64,000 nt of DNA from Nocardiopsis suaedae (GTDB lineage Bacteria; Actinomycetota; Actinomycetes; Streptosporangiales; Streptosporangiaceae): positions 20,751-84,750 of the forward strand of contig NZ_JAQFWP010000026.1 in assembly GCF_027706745.1 (NCBI RefSeq), read 5' to 3'. Position 1 is the stretch's first letter. Every line of letters starts with the position of its first letter. Position numbers and translations under genes: made by a program. A model generated the notes under the pieces. The model did no database searches. It saw only the letters and a list, made by a program, of their open reading frames with translations, and was not told the DNA's origin. Below are positions 1-9,341 of this stretch, one piece after another.

Positions 1-1012
1 ACCGGTGGGCGATGGACAGCCCGTCGAAGGGCGGGAACGAGCGGGGCAGCAGGCTGTGCTGGAAGGCCAGCGCGGTGCTGCGCTCCTCCTCGAAGAGGCG
101 GGCGTTGTCGATGGCCAGCGCCACCCGGGAGGCGACCGCCCCCGCCAGGTCGCAGTCGAAGCCGTCGTAGTCGGTCTTGTCCCGGGGGGTGAGCCGGGAC
201 AGGGCCAGGGTGAGCACGCCCAGCAGCTCTCCGCGCGCGCGCAGCGGCGCGGCCACCGCGGAGGCCAGGCCCACCTGGTCGGCCACGCGGGCGGAGCGCT
301 CGTCCACCATGCCGGGCGGGTGGCGCAGGTCGCCCGCGGTGACCGTCTCCAGGCGGCGCATGGCGCGGGCGGCGAAGTGCCGCTCGGGGTAGCGCACCTC
401 CTGGCCGACGTCGGGCCAGGTGCCCGGGGGCGGCGACCAGCCCTCGGCGTGCACCGACACGCGGCGCACCAGCCGGTCGTGGTCGTAGAGGTCGATGAAG
501 CAGTGGTCGGCGAACTGGGGGACGAGGGTCTCGGCGACGGCTTTCAGCGCGCCGTCGAACTGCAGCGACCCGGCCAGCCGGGCGCCGATCCGCTCCAGCA
601 GCCCGTACTGCTCCTCCACCCGGCCGCTGCGCATCGCCTCGTAGGCGAAGATGGCCATGCCCTCGACGGCGCCGTCCTCGCCGCACATCGGCACCGCCTG
701 GGCGCGCACGTGCATCCAGGCGGCGTCGGCGCGCACCACGGCGAAGGTGCCCTCCCAGGTGCGGCCGCGCAGCACCTGGCGGGCGAGCTGGGAGGCGCGC
801 TCGCGGTCGGACTCGTGCACGCCGATGTCGAGCAGGGAGGCGCCGATCGGGTCGGCGCGCCCGGTGAAGCCGAACAGGCGGCGGGCGTAGGCGTTCCAGT
901 AGCGCAGGTGGCTGAAGCGGTCGGCCACGATGACGGCGATCCGCGCCTGCTCGACGACCGTCTCCCCGGTGATCGCGCTGTCGTCGTAAAAGGCTTCCCC
1001 CCACCGCTTCAT
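1..1012 (-). CDS. PAS-GAF-PP2C (SpoIIE-type) serine phosphatase, C-terminus cut by window edge
   Basis: The visible 337 residues begin MKRWGEAFYDDS at an ATG (1010-1012). They read as a PAS sensor (about residues 18-115, with WNAYARRLFGF and MHVRAQAVP), a GAF domain (about 140-290) and then the start of a phosphatase module (HSLLPRSFPPFDGL), where the window ends. In actinomycetes this architecture gives a soluble PP2C-type phosphatase that usually acts on anti-sigma-factor antagonists; that target is inferred. The catalytic aspartates lie outside the window, so activity cannot be judged. It runs in the same direction as the DtxR gene, 160 bp away. Confidence 0.85.
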   Translation of the reverse strand, partial: MKRWGEAFYDDSAITGETVVEQARIAVIVADRFSHLRYWNAYARRLFGFTGRADPIGASLLDIGVHESDRERASQLARQVLRGRTWEGTFAVVRADAAWMHVRAQAVPMCGEDGAVEGMAIFAYEAMRSGRVEEQYGLLERIGARLAGSLQFDGALKAVAETLVPQFADHCFIDLYDHDRLVRRVSVHAEGWSPPPGTWPDVGQEVRYPERHFAARAMRRLETVTAGDLRHPPGMVDERSARVADQVGLASAVAAPLRARGELLGVLTLALSRLTPRDKTDYDGFDCDLAGAVASRVALAIDNARLFEEERSTALAFQHSLLPRSFPPFDGLSIAHR

Positions 1013-1172
1013 TCAGCCGCCACCTTGCCGTCAAGGATCCGCACCGTGCCGACCCGCGCGTTCTCCGGATCGCCCCCGCTTTCGCCCGAGCATAGCCCCA
1101 CAGGGCGCAAATCCGCAGAGCAACGCGACATTTCGGGGACAGGGGCGCTCCGTCCGCCGCGCCCGGGCACGG

Positions 1173-1880
1173 TCAGTGCTTGGCGACGAAGACGTGGCCG
1201 GCGACCTCCCGCGAGAGCTCCCCCGCCGTACCGTCGCCGGAGTTCGGCAGCACCCGCACCCCGTCCTCGGTGGCGGTCAGGCGGACCTCGCCGCCCGGGC
1301 GCACTCCGGCCTCCTTCAGTTCCCGCATGACCTCGGTGTCGGTCTGCAGGTGCTCGCTGATCCGGCGGACCGTGACCGTGGTCTCGGCGCCGTTGGCGAT
1401 CTCGGTCATGGGGGCGATGGAGTCGTCGGAGAACGGCTCGGGCGAATAGTCGTCCAGGCCCAGCTCGTCCAGGCCGGGGATGGGGTTGCCGTGCGGGCAC
1501 ACCGAGGGCGCGTTGAGCAGCCTCACCAGGCGCTCCTCGACGGCCTCGGAGATGACGTGCTCCCAGCGGCACGCCTCCACGTGCACGTCCTCCCAGGCGA
1601 GGCCGATCACGTCGACGAGGAGGCGCTCGGCGAGCCGGTGCTTGCGCATGACGTGCATGGCGAGACGGCGGCCCTCGGAGGTCATCACGAGGTGCCGGTC
1701 GTTCTCCACCCGCAGGAGGCCGTCGCGCTCCATCCGGGCCACCGTCTGGCTCACGGTGGGGCCGCTCTGGTGCAGGCGCTCCGCGATGCGCGCGCGGAGC
1801 GGGACGATGCCCTCCTCCTCAAGCTCGAAGATGGTACGCAGGTACATCTCCGTGGTGTCGATGAGCCCGTGTGCGGTCAA
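1173..1880 (-). CDS. DtxR/IdeR-family metal-dependent transcriptional repressor
   Basis: This 235-aa protein has an N-terminal winged helix (LRARIAERLHQSGPTVSQ), a dimerisation/metal domain and a C-terminal SH3-like domain. DtxR metal ligands are recognisable: the early Met in TTEMYL, the His and Glu of HRLAERLL, and the Cys-Glu-His set in EACRWEHV. It should repress iron-uptake or storage genes when bound to Fe2+ or Mn2+; which metal cannot be told from sequence. The start is TTG at 1880, preceded by GGGAGGAGAGCG. A TATGAT hexamer on the same strand (1996-2001) is a possible -10. No iron-box was found in the window, so its targets lie elsewhere. Confidence 0.92.
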   Translation of the reverse strand: MTAHGLIDTTEMYLRTIFELEEEGIVPLRARIAERLHQSGPTVSQTVARMERDGLLRVENDRHLVMTSEGRRLAMHVMRKHRLAERLLVDVIGLAWEDVHVEACRWEHVISEAVEERLVRLLNAPSVCPHGNPIPGLDELGLDDYSPEPFSDDSIAPMTEIANGAETTVTVRRISEHLQTDTEVMRELKEAGVRPGGEVRLTATEDGVRVLPNSGDGTAGELSREVAGHVFVAKH

Positions 1881-2055
1881 CGCTCTCCTCCCCTCGTCGG
1901 CCGTTGAGAGCCGGCCGCCGCAGAACTCTCAACACCGGTCGGCGGCGACGGATTCCCCGCTCCGGGCGGAGTCGCACAGCCTGCCGATGGCTTACATCAT
2001 AGCGTCCGGAACGGGGCGTGTTCCGGCCGTGGGCCCCGTGTGCGGCGGCTCGCGC

Positions 2056-2718
2056 TCACGGGGAGAGGCGGTCGACGACCCAGTGCCCGCCGGAGCCCTC
2101 ACCGGTGCGCAGGTACCGGAACCTGTCGTGCATGCGGTCCGACCCGCCCTGCCAGAACTCGACCTCTTGGGGGACGATCCGGTAGCCGCCCCAGTACTCG
2201 GGGCGCGGCACCTCCTCCTCGTCCTTCCAGACCGCCTCCCAGTGGGCATACCGCTCCTGCAGCTGGGAACGGTCGGTGACAGGGGAGGACTGATGCGCGC
2301 TCGCCCACGCGCCGATGCGGGAGCCGCGGGGACGCGACCGGAAGTAGGCGTCGTTCTCGGCGTCCCCGAGCGGTTCGGCGCGCCCGATGAAGGAGACCTG
2401 GCGCCGGATGGCGTGCCAGGGGAAGAGGACCGCGGTCCGCGGCTCCCGCTCCAGCGCGCGGGCCTTGCGGGAGCGGCGGTTGGTGAAGAAGCGCAGCCCG
2501 GACGTGTCGAAGCCCTTCAGGAGCACGGTGCGCGAGCGCGGCGCGCCGCCGGGGTCGACGGTGCTCAGCACCATCGCGTTGGGCTCGGCCAGCCCCGCCT
2601 CCGCGGCCTGGGAGAACCACAGGTCGAACAGGTCCATCGGGTCATCGGGCAGCGCGGAGCGTCCCAAAGGTGCACCGGAATAGGGTTCACGCAGCTCAGC
2701 CGGGTCACAATTGCTCAC
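2056..2718 (-). CDS. pdxH: Pyridoxamine 5'-phosphate oxidase
   Basis: The 220-aa product has the usual length of PdxH, the FMN enzyme that oxidises pyridoxamine or pyridoxine 5'-phosphate to PLP. Recognisable family segments are RTVLLKGFDTSGLRFFTN, SFIGRAEPL, SRIGAWASAHQSS and the C-terminal RFRYLRTGEGSGGHW with VDRLSP. The GTG start at 2718 is fixed by GGAGGATG 8 nt upstream. It is divergent from the citrate synthase-like gene, with 48 bp between starts, so both promoters are packed in or overlap this gap. SerC and ThrC in this window are PLP enzymes. Confidence 0.95.
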   Translation of the reverse strand: MSNCDPAELREPYSGAPLGRSALPDDPMDLFDLWFSQAAEAGLAEPNAMVLSTVDPGGAPRSRTVLLKGFDTSGLRFFTNRRSRKARALEREPRTAVLFPWHAIRRQVSFIGRAEPLGDAENDAYFRSRPRGSRIGAWASAHQSSPVTDRSQLQERYAHWEAVWKDEEEVPRPEYWGGYRIVPQEVEFWQGGSDRMHDRFRYLRTGEGSGGHWVVDRLSP

Positions 2719-2766
2719 GATCGTGCATCCTCCACGGTTCGCCCGTCGAGCGCAAAGGATGGCGCC

Positions 2767-3882
2767 ATGACCGAGTTCAGACCCGGGCTCGAAGGAGTCA
2801 CGGCCTTTCGGACCGAGATCGCCGAACCGGACAAGGACGGCGGCGCCCTCCGCTACCGCGGGGTCGACATCGAGCGGCTGGTGGGGAAGGTGACCTACGG
2901 CCGGGTGTGGGGGCTGCTGGTCGACGACGCCCTGGACCCGGGGCTGCCCCCGGCCGAGGCGCCGCCGTCCCCGGTGCGCACCGGGGACGTGCGGGTGGAC
3001 GTTCAAGCCGCGTTGGCGGCGTTCGCCCCGCGCATGGGGCTGTCCCCGCTGCTGGACACCGAGCCCGCGCAGGCCCGGGAGGACATGGCGCGGGTGGCGT
3101 CGGCCGCGCTGTCGGTGATCGCCCGCGCGGCGCGCGCGGCCTCGGGCGGGGGCGCCGAGGTGCCCGAGGCCCGTGCCGCCGAGGGCGCCACCGCGGTGGA
3201 GCGGTTCATGGTGGCGCTGCGCGGCGACCCGGACCCCGCCCATGTGCGGGCGGTGGACGCCTACTGGACGTCGGCGGCCGAGCACGGCATGAACGCCTCC
3301 ACGTTCACCGCCCGGGTGATCGCCTCGACCGGGGCGGACGCGGCCGCGGCGATGTCCGGGGCGGTGGGGGCGATGTCGGGCCCCCTGCACGGCGGCGCCC
3401 CGGCCCGGGTGCTGCACCTGCTCGACGGGGCCGAGCAGGCGGGGGACGCCCGGTCCTACGTGCGCGGGGTGCTGGACCGCGGGGAGCGGCTGATGGGGTT
3501 CGGGCACCGGGTGTACCGGGCCGAGGACCCGCGTGCCCGGGTGCTCCGGCGCACCGCCCGCGAGCTGGGCGCGCCCCGGTACGAGGCGGCGGCCGCGGTC
3601 GAGGAGGCGGCCCTGGCCGAGCTGGCCGAGCGCAAGCCGGACCGGGTGCTGGCGACCAACGTGGAGTACTGGGCGGCGGTGGTGCTCGACTTCGCGCGGA
3701 TCCCCTCCGAGCTGTTCACGCCGATGTTCACGGCCGCGCGCCTGGCCGGGTGGTCGGCGCACGTGCTGGAGCAGCGGCTCACCGGGCGGCTGGTGCGGCC
3801 GAGCGCCGAGTACACCGGACCGGCCGATCGGCCCCTGGAGGACGTCGCCGGGGCCCAGGAGGCGCTCGCCCAGGGGGTCTGA
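2767..3882 (+). CDS. Citrate synthase-like protein (CitA/citrate synthase 2 type)
   Basis: The 371-aa protein should condense acetyl-CoA (or propionyl-CoA) with oxaloacetate. Citrate synthase landmarks are EHGMNAS (around residue 173), LHGGAP (His208) and FGHRVYR (His247). In the third catalytic position, usually an Asp in NVDFYS, this protein reads NVEYW, giving Glu300. I recall similar wording in actinobacterial second citrate synthases, so it may be a subfamily trait rather than a lesion. The ATG start lies 48 bp from divergent pdxH. The substrate is unknown; a methylcitrate synthase role is possible. Confidence 0.85.
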   Translation: MTEFRPGLEGVTAFRTEIAEPDKDGGALRYRGVDIERLVGKVTYGRVWGLLVDDALDPGLPPAEAPPSPVRTGDVRVDVQAALAAFAPRMGLSPLLDTEPAQAREDMARVASAALSVIARAARAASGGGAEVPEARAAEGATAVERFMVALRGDPDPAHVRAVDAYWTSAAEHGMNASTFTARVIASTGADAAAAMSGAVGAMSGPLHGGAPARVLHLLDGAEQAGDARSYVRGVLDRGERLMGFGHRVYRAEDPRARVLRRTARELGAPRYEAAAAVEEAALAELAERKPDRVLATNVEYWAAVVLDFARIPSELFTPMFTAARLAGWSAHVLEQRLTGRLVRPSAEYTGPADRPLEDVAGAQEALAQGV

Positions 3883-5259
<1,377 letters not shown>

Positions 5260-5281
5260 GCCTGTCGGACCCGGTACACAT

Positions 5282-5320
5282 GGGGGTCGGCCCGCTCCGG
5301 GCCGGCCCCCTCTTCTCTTT
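5282..5320 (+). terminator. Intrinsic terminator after serC
   Basis: A 13-bp stem (5282-5294 with 5298-5310, one G-T wobble) closes a 3-nt loop and is followed by TCTTCTCTTT. It is the best classical terminator in the window and separates serC from the phosphodiesterase gene. Confidence 0.85.
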
Positions 5321-5341
5321 CCGACGAGCCCCAGGCCGGGA

Positions 5342-6349
5342 GTGGATCGCCCAGTGCGCAGGAACAAGCGGCAGCCCGAGACCGCCATCGTCTCCCACCG
5401 CGGCGCGCCGGCCCACCGGCCCGAGCACACCCTGGCCTCCTACCGGCTGGGGGCGCGGCACGGCGGCGACTTCATCGAGACCGACCTGGTGTCCACCGCC
5501 GACGGGGTCCTGGTGGCACGGCACGAGCCGGAGATCGGCGGCACCACCGACGTGTCCGGTCGGCCCGAGTTCGCCGACCGGCGCACCACCCGCACCGTCG
5601 ACGGGGTCGAGCACACCGGCTGGTTCGCCCAGGACTTCACCCTGGCGGAGCTGAAGACGCTGCGCGCCGTCGAGCGCATCCCGGACGTGCGGCCGGACAA
5701 CGCCTCCTACGACGGGGAGTTCGCGGTCCCCACGCTGGAGGAGATCATCGCGCTCGCAAAGGAGATGACGGCGGAGCTGGGGCGCCCGGTCGGGATCTAC
5801 CCGGAGACCAAGAGCCCGGCCCACCACGAGGCGGCGGGGCTGGGGCTGGAGGAGCCGCTGGCGGCGGCGCTGCGCGAGCACGGGCTGGCCGGGCCCGAGC
5901 CGGAGGTCCCCGTCTTCCTGCAGTCCTTCGAGAGCGGCAGCCTGAAGAAGCTCGCCGGCCTGGAGGTGCCGCTGGTCTTCCTGATGGAGGACGCCGAGCC
6001 GTGGCACCGGTTCACCAGCGGGGAAGGGCTGGCCGAGGTCGCGTCGTTCGCGCACGCCATCGGCCCGGACAAGGGCATGGTGGTGGCACGCGAGGAGGAC
6101 GGCTCGCTGGGCGCGCCCACCGGGCTGGTGGAGGCCGCGCACGAGGCCGGGCTGCTGGTGCACCCCTACACCTTCCGCAGCGAGAACCGCTTCCTCCCGT
6201 CCGACCTGCGGTCCGAGGGCGGAGAGGGCGCGTACGGGTCCTTCGCCGCCGAGTACGCGGCGTTCTTCGCCGCCGGGGTGGACGGGGTGTTCACCGACTT
6301 CTCCCGGCACGCCTTCCTGGCCCGCGAGATCCACGCCGAGCAGGGCTGA
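5342..6349 (+). CDS. Glycerophosphodiester phosphodiesterase (cytoplasmic type)
   Basis: The 335-aa TIM-barrel enzyme should hydrolyse glycerophosphodiesters to glycerol 3-phosphate and an alcohol. It shows the GDPD signature VSHRGAPAHRPEHTL, metal/catalytic IETDLV and RHEPEI, YPETKSP, and the C-terminal VDGVFTDF. No signal peptide is present, unlike the second GDPD at 61.3 kb. The start may instead be GTG at 5354, which lies 11 nt after GGGAG. Confidence 0.9.
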   Translation: MDRPVRRNKRQPETAIVSHRGAPAHRPEHTLASYRLGARHGGDFIETDLVSTADGVLVARHEPEIGGTTDVSGRPEFADRRTTRTVDGVEHTGWFAQDFTLAELKTLRAVERIPDVRPDNASYDGEFAVPTLEEIIALAKEMTAELGRPVGIYPETKSPAHHEAAGLGLEEPLAAALREHGLAGPEPEVPVFLQSFESGSLKKLAGLEVPLVFLMEDAEPWHRFTSGEGLAEVASFAHAIGPDKGMVVAREEDGSLGAPTGLVEAAHEAGLLVHPYTFRSENRFLPSDLRSEGGEGAYGSFAAEYAAFFAAGVDGVFTDFSRHAFLAREIHAEQG

Positions 6350-6440
6350 GCGCGGTCAGCGGCCCTTGCGGCCGCCCGGTCCGTGCGTGGTCACCGTTGT
6401 CGGCGGCGACGGCGAGGCCGGCGGCTCTATCTGCTGGTCG

Positions 6441-6565
6441 GTCGGCCGTCGGGTGGGTGCGTGGTCACCGTGATGGGCAGCGACGGCGTGAGCGGGGCGG
6501 TTCCCCGGGCCTGCTTGCCGCCCGCCGGGTTCCTCGCGGTGCGGGCGGGTGGGCCGAGGGCAGCG
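6441..6565 (-). repeat. Dispersed repeat, copy A (inverted relative to B and C)
   Basis: This stretch carries the reverse complement of the segment shared by copies B and C. It includes GTGCGTGGTCACCG, GGGGCGGTTCCCCGGGCCTG and TCGCGGTGCGGGCGGG in the same order. A partial further copy of GTGCGTGGTCACCG plus CGGCGGCGACGGC starts near 6383. It is more diverged than B and C are from each other. Confidence 0.7.
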
Positions 6566-7014
6566 GGGGTGGTGCTTTCACCACGCGATCACCCTCCGGG
6601 TGGTTCGTTCGCCGCGCTCGATCGGCCAACAGGCGTGAAGGGGTCCGGTATGCCCGGTTTCAGGGCCGGGGGTCTCACCTGTCGGGGTGAGGGGGCCGGG
6701 TGACGTGCACCCTCCTCTGGGCATCTCCGGTCCGGGTGGCTGCCTGGCCGCGAAGGTGGGTCTTGTTCGCGTTCGTGGCGGCTGCCGGGCGCTGTCTCAA
6801 CCAACGTGCACCCCTCCCCTCCGACGGGAATCTCCCGCATGGTGAGACATCGGGGCCATGGTTCGCACTCTCCGGCGCCCGGACCCGCCCCCGTCGGGCC
6901 CACTCCGAAGTCAACAGGGTTCTGACCTGGGCAAACACTCCGCGTTAAGGGGCGGGAGGACCGCGAAGCGCGCTCAGCGACACCCGCGCGGGCCCCGGGC
7001 GCGCGAAGTCGGCG

Positions 7015-7036
7015 TTTCCAGAACAGGTTCTGGAAA
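7015..7036. promoter_or_regulatory. Perfect palindrome, operator-like (site 1)
   Basis: The arms TTTCCAGAAC and GTTCTGGAAA flank a 2-nt centre, AG. The length and perfect symmetry suggest a dimeric regulator site. A second site with the same CAGAAC-GTTCTG core lies at 7214. GAAC-N2-GTTC is not the actinobacterial LexA box, which has N4. The regulator and target are unknown. Confidence 0.5.
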
Positions 7037-7213
7037 TGGAATGCCCGGTTCGTGCCTATATGAGGGGATCACGTCGAACATCGGAGTGGGCCCAGGGGTG
7101 CCTGGGCGCTCCCGCCGAGCACTCGGGGCCCACTTCGGGCCGATATCGGCTACACACGGTGGCGACCGGGACAGTAAACGGCTCAGGCGTGCCGTTTGGG
7201 GCCCTCTCGGAGG

Positions 7214-7227
7214 CAGAACGCGTTCTG
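7214..7227. promoter_or_regulatory. Perfect palindrome, operator-like (site 2)
   Basis: CAGAACGCGTTCTG is a perfect 14-bp palindrome, and the right half continues as GTTCTGGAA exactly as in site 1, 200 bp upstream. Repeating the same half-site with the same 2-nt spacing makes a shared binding protein plausible. Confidence 0.4.
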
Positions 7228-7540
7228 GAATCGCGATGACCGCGCACCCCCGCCGCCCGCGCCGCCACCCCGGTCGTCGAACAGGGCACGGAAGGGGTCT
7301 CAGTGCCCCGAAAACCGGACGAATAGGACACCGAGCGGGTAGGGGCCGGACCGTAACCCGCTTTCTGGGCGCCACGGGCGGCCTGGGGCCATCCTGCGTG
7401 GCGGATCCGCCACCCGATCACGCCAAAGCGCCTCTTTCACGACGCAGGATCGCTGAACCCTGCTCCCTGCACCCGGTACACCCGGAATGTCCGACCTTGG
7501 CGGGCCCCCAGCCCCCTCGCGCGGGCTACCCCGCACCCTG

Positions 7541-7743
7541 GCGGCCCGCCGCCCGGCCGAGGCCCGGAGCGGGGTACCAGCCGAGCCGCCCGCCGACCCG
7601 CACCGCGAGGAGCCCGCCGGACGGCAGGCAAGACCGGGGAACCGCCCCACTTCTGCCGTCGCCGCCAACTCCGGTGACCACGCACACGCCCAGCGGCCGA
7701 CAGCGTCGCAGGTAGGGCCGCCCACCTTGCTCGTCGCCGCTAT
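7541..7743 (+). repeat. Dispersed repeat, copy B
   Basis: About 203 bp is nearly identical to copy C, 295 bp downstream. Both share GCGGCCCGCCGCCCGGCCGA, GGGAACCGCCCCACTTCTGC and CCAACTCCGGTGACCACGCA. Divergence is concentrated in the last third. No transposase or tRNA is attached. Confidence 0.8.
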
Positions 7744-7835
7744 CCCCCCGCACCCCGACGGCCCGGCGGACGGCTGGGGTCCGTGAGCGGGGTACCGGCT
7801 GGTGCCGTCGTTGCTACTGGTCACCTTGCGCCCCG

Positions 7836-8038
7836 GCGGCCCGCCGCCCGGCCGAGGCCCGGAGCGGGGCACCAGCCGAGCCGCCCGCCGACCCGCACCG
7901 CGAGCAGCCCGGCGCCCGGCAGACAGGCCCGGGGAACCGCCCCACTTCTGCCGTCGCCGCCAACTCCGGTGACCACGCACACACCGTACGGCCGACAGCG
8001 CTACCGCTAGGCCCGCTGACCTTCGTCGTCGCCGCCAT
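7836..8038 (+). repeat. Dispersed repeat, copy C
   Basis: This is the direct copy of the 7541-7743 element, ending about 85 bp before the 3' end of the beta-propeller gene. The spacing and the inverted third copy suggest an intergenic repeat family rather than a simple tandem duplication. Confidence 0.8.
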
Positions 8039-8122
8039 CTACCCGGCACTCCCGCAACCCGCCGCCCGGCCGGAGTCCATGAGGGGGACCTGCTGTTCCG
8101 TCGCCGCCCCTCACCGTGGGGG

Positions 8123-9229
8123 TTACGCCTTGCGGACCAGGAGCACGATTCCGGCGATGACCGCCGCGGCCACACCGGCGCCGGTGAGGATGAACGTCCA
8201 GGCGCCTGGACCCGTCGTCTCGGCGGCCGCGTCCGGTTCCGGCGATGCTTCCTCCGAGGGGGAGCCCTCTCCGTCGGCACCGGCCCCGCGCATGTGCTCC
8301 GGGATCGGCACCTCCCACACCGGGCTCTGCACCCCTTCGGTACCGACCAGCACCGACGTCCCGTCATAGGTCAGCGACTCGCCCTGCTCGGACTCCGGCA
8401 GGCCGACCCGCCCCACGCTCTTGCCGGGCACGCCCTCCGAGGCGTCGTAGAACGTCACGCCCCAGTACGTGCGGATCGCGTAGTGGGAGCCGTCCGGGGA
8501 GAAGGCCGCGTCCGTGGCGTACAGCGGCGCCGAGTCCACGCGCTCCAGGGTGTTGGTGCCGTCCGGGTCGAGGGTCTCGGGGGCGGCGTACACCCCTCCG
8601 GCGACCTCCTTGCTGACCACGTACAGCCGGCCGTCGCGCGGGTCGACCATCATCGCCTCGGCGTCCCGGCCGCCGTCCGCGTAGGTGAAGGTGAACACCT
8701 CGGGGGTGACCGCCGCATCGGCGAGGGTCTCGGGCTCGGTGAACCGGTAGACGCGGATACTCGGCCAGCCGCCCTGGAAGTTGTCGCCGATGTCCCCCAC
8801 GTACACGGCGGGCTCCCCGTCGCCGACCTCGGCGACCGCCACGGCCTCCCAGTCGCGCAGCTCCACGCCCTCACCGCCCAGGGTCAGGGTGGCCGCCGTT
8901 TCCCCGTCCCCGTCGACGGCGAAGACCTGGGGGGCGTGTTCACCGCTGTCATTGTGCGTCCACACCACGCCCTCGTGGCGGGCCGAGGCGGCCATGCCGC
9001 TGGACTCGGAGATGCGGGGGTCGGAGACGGTGAAGACCTCCCCGGTCCCCTCGGGCACCGAGGACGACGCGCCGGGCTCGGGGCTCGCCCCTCCCGTCGC
9101 CTCGGACGGGGCCATGGGCACGGCCGCCGCCGCGGCGGGCGGTGCGGCGGGCGGTGCGGCGGGGACGGCGGCGGTCGCCGCCGCCGCGGTGAGCAGCGCG
9201 CAGGCCGCCGCGGCTGAGCGGTGGTGCAT
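8123..9229 (-). CDS. Secreted, C-terminally anchored beta-propeller-like protein
   Basis: The 368-aa product has an Ala-rich signal peptide (about residues 1-30), a low-complexity Ala/Pro/Ser stretch, a globular body with repeated blade-like segments (GVVWTHNDSG, PAVYVGDIGDN, GRLYVVSKEVAGGVY, GSHYAIRTYWGV), an acidic linker and a C-terminal hydrophobic helix ending LLVRKA. It is probably exported and left anchored in the membrane, with the propeller outside. No catalytic motif is evident and no LPXTG is present. The function is unknown. Confidence 0.8.
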   Translation of the reverse strand: MHHRSAAAACALLTAAAATAAVPAAPPAAPPAAAAAVPMAPSEATGGASPEPGASSSVPEGTGEVFTVSDPRISESSGMAASARHEGVVWTHNDSGEHAPQVFAVDGDGETAATLTLGGEGVELRDWEAVAVAEVGDGEPAVYVGDIGDNFQGGWPSIRVYRFTEPETLADAAVTPEVFTFTYADGGRDAEAMMVDPRDGRLYVVSKEVAGGVYAAPETLDPDGTNTLERVDSAPLYATDAAFSPDGSHYAIRTYWGVTFYDASEGVPGKSVGRVGLPESEQGESLTYDGTSVLVGTEGVQSPVWEVPIPEHMRGAGADGEGSPSEEASPEPDAAAETTGPGAWTFILTGAGVAAAVIAGIVLLVRKA

Positions 9230-9341
9230 GCCGCCATCCTGCCATCACCGGGGACGCCCGTTCCCGCGGCCGCCCCGGGTGAGGACCGGGCCGGTTCGGG
9301 GCATGCTCCGGCTACCACCGTCGGCGGAAAGGAAGGCCCCC

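Larger units (their letters stand above)
6350..8122. other. 1.8-kb gene-poor region with dispersed repeats and palindromes
   Basis: No frame in this stretch encodes a recognisable domain. The long open frames on both strands have low-complexity Arg/Gly/Pro products typical of GC-rich non-coding DNA. It contains an inverted copy (6441-6565) and two direct copies (7541-7743, 7836-8038) of one repeat, plus two operator-like palindromes (7015-7036, 7214-7227). It lies between convergent genes, the GDPD gene on plus and the beta-propeller gene on minus. Confidence 0.7.

Noticed and set aside
5..1330. Long plus-strand open frame opposite the PAS-GAF-phosphatase gene
   Set aside because: Its product is low-complexity Gly/Ala/His/Val with no domain; the minus strand encodes recognisable PAS and GAF domains. 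Similar long antisense frames opposite the MFS, NCS2, GroEL and sacsin-like genes were rejected for the same reason.
2767..3882. Inactivated citrate synthase pseudogene
   Set aside because: Only one catalytic residue differs, conservatively; the frame, length and other motifs are intact.
7015..7036. LexA/SOS box
   Set aside because: The half-sites GAAC/GTTC are separated by 2 nt rather than the 4 nt of the actinobacterial SOS box.
7036..7239. 67-codon plus-strand frame starting at the end of palindrome site 1
   Set aside because: There is no ribosome site and no recognisable sequence; it is kept only as context for the palindromes.
7541..8038. CRISPR array
   Set aside because: Repeats are about 200 bp with a single 92-bp gap; there is no short-repeat/spacer pattern and no cas gene.
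7300..8367. Minus-strand open frame of 355 codons through the repeat region
   Set aside because: The product is Arg/Gly/Pro/Ser-rich, reads through two copies of the repeat and overlaps the beta-propeller gene. No start signal or family was found.
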